A stretch of 32,165 nt of DNA. Origin: Anaerolineae bacterium. GTDB lineage: Bacteria; Chloroflexota; Anaerolineae; B4-G1. The translations under genes and the position numbers were made by a program. The stretch lies in NCBI GenBank assembly GCA_026418995.1, contig JAOAAG010000147.1, positions 1 to 32,165 on the forward strand. Reading direction: 5' to 3'. Shown piece after piece: positions 26,171 to 32,165 of this stretch. The first letter of the stretch is position 1. Each line of letters starts with the position of its first letter. The notes under the pieces were generated by a model, which saw nothing but the letters and a program-made list of their open reading frames with translations, had not been told where the DNA came from and searched no databases.

Positions 26171-28225
26171 ATGAACCAGGATGTCGCAGAGCGTATTGCC
26201 CGGTTACGTCAGGAAATCCATTATCACAACTACCGGTACTACGTGCTGGACGCCCCTGTCATCAGCGACGCTGAGTACGACGCCCTGATGGACGAGTTGC
26301 GGGCGCTGGAGGCGGAGCACCCGGAGCTGATCACCCCGGACTCACCGACCCAGAGGGTCGGCCATCAGCCAGCGGAAGGCTTTGCTAAAGTGGAGCATCC
26401 CGCCCCGATCCTCAGCCTCGACAAAGCCACCAATGGCGAGGAAATCCGCGCCTGGTGGGAACGGGTCAGCAAGTTTCTGCCCCCGGATGCACCGCCCCCG
26501 GCCTGGGTCGTCGAGCCCAAGCTGGACGGGCTGACGGTTGTGCTCCACTATGAGGACGGTGTTTTTGTGCTTGGGGCGACACGAGGCGATGGTTTCGTCG
26601 GGGAGGATGTGACGAGCAACCTGCGCACGGTGCGCGCGCTCCCCCTGCGTGTCCCGGTACCCTCGCCCGACGGTAAACCCGTATCGGTGCCACACCGCCT
26701 GGTGGTACGCGGCGAGGCGATCATGCGTATCGAGGACTTCGAGGAGCTGAACCGCCGCCAGGCTGAGGCTGGAGAGAAGATTTTCGCCAATCCCCGCAAT
26801 GCCGCGGCGGGAAGCCTGCGCCAGCTCGACCCGCGCATCACCGCCTCCCGGCCCATTTCCCTGCTCTGCTATGCCATTGTGGATGCCGACGGGCCAGTGC
26901 CGACGACCCAATGGGAGACGTTGCGCTACCTGCGGGAGCTGGGGTTCCCCGTTTCGGAGCAAATTGCCCGCTTCGAGTCGCTGGATGAGCTGATCGCCTA
27001 TTGCGAGGCGTGGGTTGATAAAAGGGATACGGTGGAGTATGAGCTGGACGGGCTGGTGATCAAGGTGGACGATCTGGCAACCCGCCAGGCGATGGGCGTG
27101 GTGGGGAATGCGCCGCGCGGTGAGGTGGCGTTCAAGTTCCCTGGTCGCGAGGCGACCACCCGCATACTCGACATCGGCGTAAACGTAGGACGTACCGGCG
27201 TGCTCACTCCCTACGCCATCCTGGAGCCTGTGCGCCTGGGAGGGGTGACCATCCGCAAAGCCACCCTGCATAACTTTGAGGACATGGAGCGCAAGGACAT
27301 CCGCATCGGGGATGTGGTCATTGTGCGCCGGGCCGGCGATGTTATCCCCTACGTCGTCGGGCCAGTGCAGGAGCGTCGCACTGGCGCGGAGCGCCTCTAC
27401 CGGCCGCCACAAATCTGTCCCTCCTGTGGAGAACCGGTGGTCTCGCCGGAGGACGAGGTGGCCGTGTACTGCATTAATGTGGCCTGCCCGGAGCAGCGGG
27501 TACGTCGCGTGGAGTATTTCGCTGCCGTGATGGACATCGAGGGCCTGGGTGAGCGCACAGCGCAATTGTTCGTCGCGCGCGGATTGGTGCAGGACGCAGC
27601 CGATCTATACTATCTCAAGCGGGAGGAGATACTGGGCCTGGAGGGTTTTGCCGAGAAGAGTACTGACAACTTGCTGGCGGCCATTGCGGCCAGCAAGGAG
27701 CGTCCGCTGGCGCAGGTGATCGCGGCGCTGGGCATCCGTGGTGTGGGGAGCACGGTGGCCCAAGTGCTGGCCCGTCACTACCGCTCGCTGGATGCGCTTG
27801 CCGCGGCTACTGCCGAGGAGCTGCAGACCATCGAGGGGCTTGGTCCACATATCGCCGGGGCGATTGTGGAATGGTTCGCCCTGCCGCGCAACCGGGAGTT
27901 CGTCGAGAAGCTGCGCCGGGCCGGCGTCAGGCTGGCTGAGGAGGTTGGCGAGGCTCCGCCGGCGGGCGGGCCATTGGAGGGGTTGACCTTCGTCATCACC
28001 GGCACGCTGCCGACGATGAGCCGCGAGGAGGCGACCCGGCTGATTGAGCGACATGGCGGCAGGGTTACCGACAGTGTCAGCCGCAAGACGGACTATCTGG
28101 TGGTAGGAAGCGCGCCCGGTGGCACCAAGTATCGCAAGGCGCAGCAACTGGGCGTGCCGATGATTGACGAGGCGCAATTGCTGGAACTGATTAACAGGAG
28201 GAGGACTGGTGAGCAATCCGATTAG
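26171..28225 (+). CDS. ligA: NAD-dependent DNA ligase LigA
   Basis: YYVLDAPVISDAEYDALMDEL, adenylation motif VEPKLDGL, zinc-finger cysteines CPSCGEP...CINVACPEQ, HhH and BRCT domains. GTG at 26162 is an alternative start. Confidence 0.96.
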   Translation: MNQDVAERIARLRQEIHYHNYRYYVLDAPVISDAEYDALMDELRALEAEHPELITPDSPTQRVGHQPAEGFAKVEHPAPILSLDKATNGEEIRAWWERVSKFLPPDAPPPAWVVEPKLDGLTVVLHYEDGVFVLGATRGDGFVGEDVTSNLRTVRALPLRVPVPSPDGKPVSVPHRLVVRGEAIMRIEDFEELNRRQAEAGEKIFANPRNAAAGSLRQLDPRITASRPISLLCYAIVDADGPVPTTQWETLRYLRELGFPVSEQIARFESLDELIAYCEAWVDKRDTVEYELDGLVIKVDDLATRQAMGVVGNAPRGEVAFKFPGREATTRILDIGVNVGRTGVLTPYAILEPVRLGGVTIRKATLHNFEDMERKDIRIGDVVIVRRAGDVIPYVVGPVQERRTGAERLYRPPQICPSCGEPVVSPEDEVAVYCINVACPEQRVRRVEYFAAVMDIEGLGERTAQLFVARGLVQDAADLYYLKREEILGLEGFAEKSTDNLLAAIAASKERPLAQVIAALGIRGVGSTVAQVLARHYRSLDALAAATAEELQTIEGLGPHIAGAIVEWFALPRNREFVEKLRRAGVRLAEEVGEAPPAGGPLEGLTFVITGTLPTMSREEATRLIERHGGRVTDSVSRKTDYLVVGSAPGGTKYRKAQQLGVPMIDEAQLLELINRRRTGEQSD

Positions 28226-29399
28226 AAGGCGTATTGAGGAGATCAACAGGCGGGTGACAGAAGCACAGCAGGCCGGGCTGTACTTTTACTTGCAGCCGCT
28301 GGAGGAGCTGGACGGGGCCTGGGTCACCGCCAATGGCCGCCGCATGCTGAACTTCGCTTCCTACAGTTACCTGAGCCTGCTGGGCCATCCCAAGATCGAG
28401 GCGGCAGCACATAAGGCGGTAGCTCGCTATGGAACGGGTACCCACGGGGTGCGTATCCTGGCCGGGTCGCTGCCGCTCCATGAGGAGCTGGAGGAGACTA
28501 TCGCTCGTTTCAAAAATGCCGAGGCGGCTATCGCCTACTCCAGCGGGTATGTCACCAACCTGGCTACCATCTCATCGCTCGTGGGCAGGGGCGATGTTGT
28601 CATCTGCGATAAGTATGACCACGCCAGCATTGTGGACGGATGTCTGCTCAGCGGGGCTAAATTCGTGCGCTTTCCGCACAACGATATGGCTGCGCTTGAG
28701 CAACGGCTGCAACAGGCCGATCCACAGGCCGGCAAGCTGGTCGTGGTGGATGCTGTGTTCAGCATGGACGGGGATATCATCAATCTCCCCGAGGTCAGCC
28801 GGCTGTGCCGCCAGTACGGGGCGATGCTCATGGTTGACGAGGCCCATAGCCTGGGCGTACTGGGCGAGACAGGGCGCGGTATCGAGGAACATTTTGGCCT
28901 GGAACAGGCCATTGACGTGAAAATGGGCACGCTCTCCAAGACCATCCCCAGCGTGGGTGGGTATGTCGCCGGCAGCCGTGAGTTGATCACCTATCTCAAG
29001 CACACCGCACGGGGTTTTGTCTTCTCGGCCGCTCTTCCGCCTGCGCAGGCGGCTGCGGCCTGTGCTTCGTTTGAGGTCATGGAGGAGGAGCCGGAGCGGG
29101 TCAAGAAACTGCACCGCAATGTGGAGCTGTTTTTGAACGGGCTTAAGGCGCTGGGGTTCAATACGCTCAATAGCGAGACGCCTATCGTGCCCATCATCTG
29201 CGGAGAAGACGAGCGCGCTTACCGGATGACACGGCTGTGCCAGGAAGAGAATATCTTTGTCCTGCCGGTCATCTCGCCGGCCGTTCCCGCTGGACTGGCA
29301 CGGCTGCGGGCGACCGTAACGACGGCTCATACCGAGGCGGACATTGCCTATGCACTGGAGGTGTTCGAGAAGGCGGGCAGGGAGGTGGGGTTGATATAG
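28209..29399 (+). CDS. PLP-dependent alpha-oxoamine synthase family (glycine C-acetyltransferase/BioF/SPT-like)
   Basis: NFASYSYLSLLGHPKI, GTGTHGVRILAGSLPLHEELE, VVDAVFSMDGDI, VDEAHSLGVLGETGRG, GTLSKTIPSVGGYVAG; 17-bp overlap with ligA. Confidence 0.9.
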   Translation: MSNPIRRRIEEINRRVTEAQQAGLYFYLQPLEELDGAWVTANGRRMLNFASYSYLSLLGHPKIEAAAHKAVARYGTGTHGVRILAGSLPLHEELEETIARFKNAEAAIAYSSGYVTNLATISSLVGRGDVVICDKYDHASIVDGCLLSGAKFVRFPHNDMAALEQRLQQADPQAGKLVVVDAVFSMDGDIINLPEVSRLCRQYGAMLMVDEAHSLGVLGETGRGIEEHFGLEQAIDVKMGTLSKTIPSVGGYVAGSRELITYLKHTARGFVFSAALPPAQAAAACASFEVMEEEPERVKKLHRNVELFLNGLKALGFNTLNSETPIVPIICGEDERAYRMTRLCQEENIFVLPVISPAVPAGLARLRATVTTAHTEADIAYALEVFEKAGREVGLI

Positions 29400-29401
29400 G
29401 T

Positions 29402-29494
29402 GAGTAGACAAGTAGACAAGGAGACAAGGAGGCAAGGGGACAGGGGGGAAGGTGGACAAGGGGACAAGGAGGAAGGTGGACAAGGGGACAGTAG
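29402..29494 (+). repeat. Purine-rich minisatellite-like tract (GGACAAGG / GGTGGACAAGGGGACA units)
   Basis: GGTGGACAAGGGGACA repeated at 29451-29466 and 29475-29490 (period 24), with degenerate GGAGACAAGG units before. Confidence 0.8.
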
Positions 29495-29498
29495 GTAG

Positions 29499-30686
29499 AT
29501 GGACGGTGCGGTGATTCTTAAGCCAGACCGGGGCAGGCCGGTATTGCAGCGCCATCCCTGGATTTTCTCCGGCGCCATTGCCAGCTTCGAGGGGACGCTA
29601 GCCGACGGCGACATCGTCGAGGTATACAGCGCCGAGCGTGAGTGGCTGGCCCGTGGCTACTTCAACTCCCATTCCCAGATTGTGGTGCGCCTCCTGACGT
29701 GGCAGCGCGATGAGCCGATAGACCGGGACTTCTGGCTGCGCAGGCTGGAGCAGGCGATCGCCGCCCGCCGGCCCCTGGCCGCCGACCGGTCTACCACCGC
29801 TTATCGCCTGGTGCACGCCGAATCCGACTTTGTACCCGGCCTGGTCGTGGATCGCTATGCGGAGTGGCTCGTGGTTCAATTCCTCACGCTGGGCGTCGAG
29901 TGCCGCAAAGAGGAACTGGTGGGCCTGCTGGTCGAACTGGTGGAGGGCATACGCGGCGTCTACGAGCGCTCCGATGTCGAGGTACGGACGAAGGAGGGTT
30001 TACGACCGCGGACCGGCCTGCTGTGGGGAGAGGAGCCGCCGGAGCTGATAGAGGTTTGGGAGAACGGGAAGCGCTTCCTGGTGGACATCCGGCAGGGTCA
30101 CAAGACCGGTTTCTACCTGGACCAGCGCGAGAACCGGCTACGGCTGTCTGCTTTCTGCGCCGGAGCCGAGGTGCTCGATGCCTTCGCCTATAGCGGGGCG
30201 TTCGGCCTCTACGCCGCGCTCGGCGGGGCGAGGACGGTCACGCTGGTGGATAGTTCAGCCGGGGCACTGGCACTGGCACGGCGCCATTTCGCGCTCAGCG
30301 GCATAGGCAGCGTGGATTGCGTGGAGGGAGATGTCTTCGGCGTGTTGCGTGGTTACCGCAGTGAGGGGCGGCAATTCGATCTCATCGTGCTCGATCCACC
30401 TAAGTTTGCCTCCGCCGACCAGGAAGTAGCGCGGGCTGCACGGGCCTACAAGGACATCAATCTGCTGGCCTTTCAGCTCCTGCGGCCGGACGGAATATTA
30501 TTTACCTTCTCCTGCTCCGGCGCTATCCCCCCCGACCTGTTCCAGAAAATCGTCTTCGGTGCGGCGGTGGATGCTCGACGTGATGCTCAGATCATCGGCT
30601 TCATGGCTCAGGGGGCGGACCACCCGGTCGCTCTGACTTTCCCGGAGGGGCTATATCTGAAAGGGCTGATTTGCAGGGTCAGATGA
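29499..30686 (+). CDS. RlmI-like class I SAM-dependent rRNA methyltransferase with N-terminal PUA-like domain
   Basis: GRPVLQRHPWIFSGAI, DIRQGHKTGFYLDQRENR, VLDAFAYSGAFGLYAALGGA, LDPPKFA, CSGAI. Confidence 0.88.
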   Translation: MDGAVILKPDRGRPVLQRHPWIFSGAIASFEGTLADGDIVEVYSAEREWLARGYFNSHSQIVVRLLTWQRDEPIDRDFWLRRLEQAIAARRPLAADRSTTAYRLVHAESDFVPGLVVDRYAEWLVVQFLTLGVECRKEELVGLLVELVEGIRGVYERSDVEVRTKEGLRPRTGLLWGEEPPELIEVWENGKRFLVDIRQGHKTGFYLDQRENRLRLSAFCAGAEVLDAFAYSGAFGLYAALGGARTVTLVDSSAGALALARRHFALSGIGSVDCVEGDVFGVLRGYRSEGRQFDLIVLDPPKFASADQEVARAARAYKDINLLAFQLLRPDGILFTFSCSGAIPPDLFQKIVFGAAVDARRDAQIIGFMAQGADHPVALTFPEGLYLKGLICRVR

Positions 30687-30713
30687 CGGTCACTTCCGAA
30701 GTGAGCGTCACCT
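30681..30713. repeat. Degenerate palindrome AGATGACGGTCACTTC-C-GAAGTGAGCGTCACCT (family copy 3)
   Basis: Two mismatches between arms; same family as 21327-21360 and 22060-22091; contains the stop codon of the upstream methyltransferase. Confidence 0.85.
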
Positions 30714-30728
30714 GTGGGGGTGATAGGG

Positions 30729-32165
30729 TTGGTTAAGGGTTCCTGGCTTAAACTGACGCTCATCGTTGTGTTTTTGGCCTCCACATCCTCCATCACGGCC
30801 TCCGCTGCGCCGCCTGATCCGCGTTTCGGCGTTGTCGAGGCTTACGCCGCGCCGGAGGCCGCCACCGCGCTGGGCGCGGGGTGGACGCGCGTCACCTTCG
30901 AGTGGAACCGTATCCAGCCGAATAGCCCGGACGAATGGTACACCGTCCCCCTCTCCGACGAGGCGCTGGATAACGAGCTGGCTCAGGGGCGGCTGGTCGT
31001 AGGGCTCCTGATCACTACGCCCGGCTGGGCTACCGATCTGAGCATCGGACCGGGGGTGCCTGAGGGGCTGTACCTTCCCCCAGATGATCCGCAAAACCAC
31101 TGGGCTAACTTTGTGCGCACCATCGTTACCCGCTACGCCGGCCGCATTGACCACTGGACGATCTGGAATGAGCCGGAGATCCCCGCCAGCTCTTCGGATA
31201 TGACCTGGGGCGGCTCCGTTGCAGACTTCCTCCAGTTGCTGCGTGTGGCCTACCTCGTCGCCAAACAGGCCAATCCCAGCGCGGTCATTCACCTGCCGGC
31301 CATCACCCACTGGCATAACGAACACTGGTTCGGTCAGTTCCTCGACGCGCTTGTCGCTGACCCGGAGGCTGCGGCCCACAACTATTACTTTGATGTGGCC
31401 ACGCTCCACCTCTACCACGAGCCGGAGAAAATCTACGATATCACCACCCACTACTACCGCCTGATGCGTAATCGGGGCATCTATAAGCCGTTTTGGCTGG
31501 CCGAGACGAATGCGTACCTGTCGCGCGTCACGGAGGAGGAACAGGCCTTCTTTATTGTCCAGGCCTTCGCGCTGGAAATCGCTGCTGGGGTGGAGCGCAT
31601 CGCGGTCTACAAGATGGCCGATACGGAGACGGACGCCGCCGCCGACCCGGAGCCGTTCGGCCTGGTGCGGATGGATGGCAGCCGCCGCCCGGCCTTTACT
31701 GCCTACCAGGTAGCGACGTATCACCTAGCCGGCTTCCGGGGCGGGAAGTGGGAGCGACGCGATGAGATAGCGCTGGTCACCATAGATCGGGGCAAGAAAA
31801 CGACTACCGTCGTCTGGGCGCGCACCCCTGAGGGGCAGACGGCCATCATCCCGGCGCGCACCACGCGGGCTATGCTGGTGGATGTGTGGGGCGCCAGCCG
31901 CGACATCTACCCCGACCACGGATACTATTTCGTAGACCTGCCTGGCGCTAACTGTGCAGCAGGCTGTCAACTGGGCGGCCCGCCTTTTATGGTGGTGGAA
32001 GAAGCCAGTATTGGTGACCAGAGCGCTCCTATGCCGCCCACTCCGACGCCGCGCGGGATGGAAAGTCCGCCCTCCGCCGTGACGCCGGATGCTAACGCAC
32101 TCCCCACGCCCACTCCAACCTTCACCCCGACGCCGACACCTACACCTACGGAAACCCCCACCCCC
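30729..32165 (+). CDS. Secreted TIM-barrel glycoside hydrolase-like protein with C-terminal TP-rich tail; truncated by the right window edge
   Basis: Open plus frame from TTG 30729 (GTG 30720 also possible), no stop to window end, so absent from the track. LKLTLIVVFLASTSSITASAAP signal; HWTIWNEPE and FWLAETNAY resemble clan GH-A acid/base and nucleophile regions; ends in TPTPTPTPTETPTP. Confidence 0.78.
   Translation, partial: MVKGSWLKLTLIVVFLASTSSITASAAPPDPRFGVVEAYAAPEAATALGAGWTRVTFEWNRIQPNSPDEWYTVPLSDEALDNELAQGRLVVGLLITTPGWATDLSIGPGVPEGLYLPPDDPQNHWANFVRTIVTRYAGRIDHWTIWNEPEIPASSSDMTWGGSVADFLQLLRVAYLVAKQANPSAVIHLPAITHWHNEHWFGQFLDALVADPEAAAHNYYFDVATLHLYHEPEKIYDITTHYYRLMRNRGIYKPFWLAETNAYLSRVTEEEQAFFIVQAFALEIAAGVERIAVYKMADTETDAAADPEPFGLVRMDGSRRPAFTAYQVATYHLAGFRGGKWERRDEIALVTIDRGKKTTTVVWARTPEGQTAIIPARTTRAMLVDVWGASRDIYPDHGYYFVDLPGANCAAGCQLGGPPFMVVEEASIGDQSAPMPPTPTPRGMESPPSAVTPDANALPTPTPTFTPTPTPTPTETPTP

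Noticed and set aside
26342-27565. 407-aa minus-strand ORF antisense to ligA
   Set aside because: Shadow ORF in GC-rich DNA; the plus strand encodes an unmistakable LigA.
30708-31724. 338-aa minus-strand ORF at the right end
   Set aside because: Antisense to the hydrolase frame, which has a signal peptide, motifs and a TP tail.

Overview
GC-rich bacterial chromosomal window. The TPTP-rich linkers in secreted proteins and the intergenic repeat style suggest Chloroflexota; this is inference, with no marker-based taxonomy. Coding content, left to right: a two-gene NTPase cassette on the minus strand (AAA-type ATPase followed, with an ATGA overlap, by a NACHT/HEAT protein running off the left edge); a Hanks-type Ser/Thr kinase; a secreted GH3-like protein; a small membrane protein; a GNAT acetyltransferase; coaE and an ABC-F ATPase; a GDP-deoxyhexose module (RMD, GMD, phosphohexomutase) followed by TatD, polyprenyl synthase and a GT2; a DsbA-cyclophilin fusion lipoprotein; a PrsW-like protease; a DedA protein; a large multidomain amidase; an SH3-type protein; ligA; a BioF/KBL-type PLP enzyme; an RlmI-like methyltransferase; and a secreted glycoside hydrolase-like protein running off the right edge. 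No CRISPR array, transposase, rRNA or tRNA was recognised. The most interesting unexplained signal is in the AT-rich gap at 18317-18560. There, the minus strand carries a TTGACA-N17-TATATT promoter placed so that +1 falls on the first base of a ~168-nt segment closed by a perfect 14-bp terminal inverted repeat, followed by a U-rich run. Three TTGTTAA boxes spaced exactly 11 bp lie upstream of the -35. This looks like an unannotated structured small RNA gene, with a 6S-like layout but unknown identity. Second is a dispersed nested-palindrome family (GTGACnGTCAC twice) found three times, including both sides of dedA. Third is the NACHT/ATPase pair as a possible conflict system. All calls come from reading the sequence by eye; no database searches or folding programs were run.
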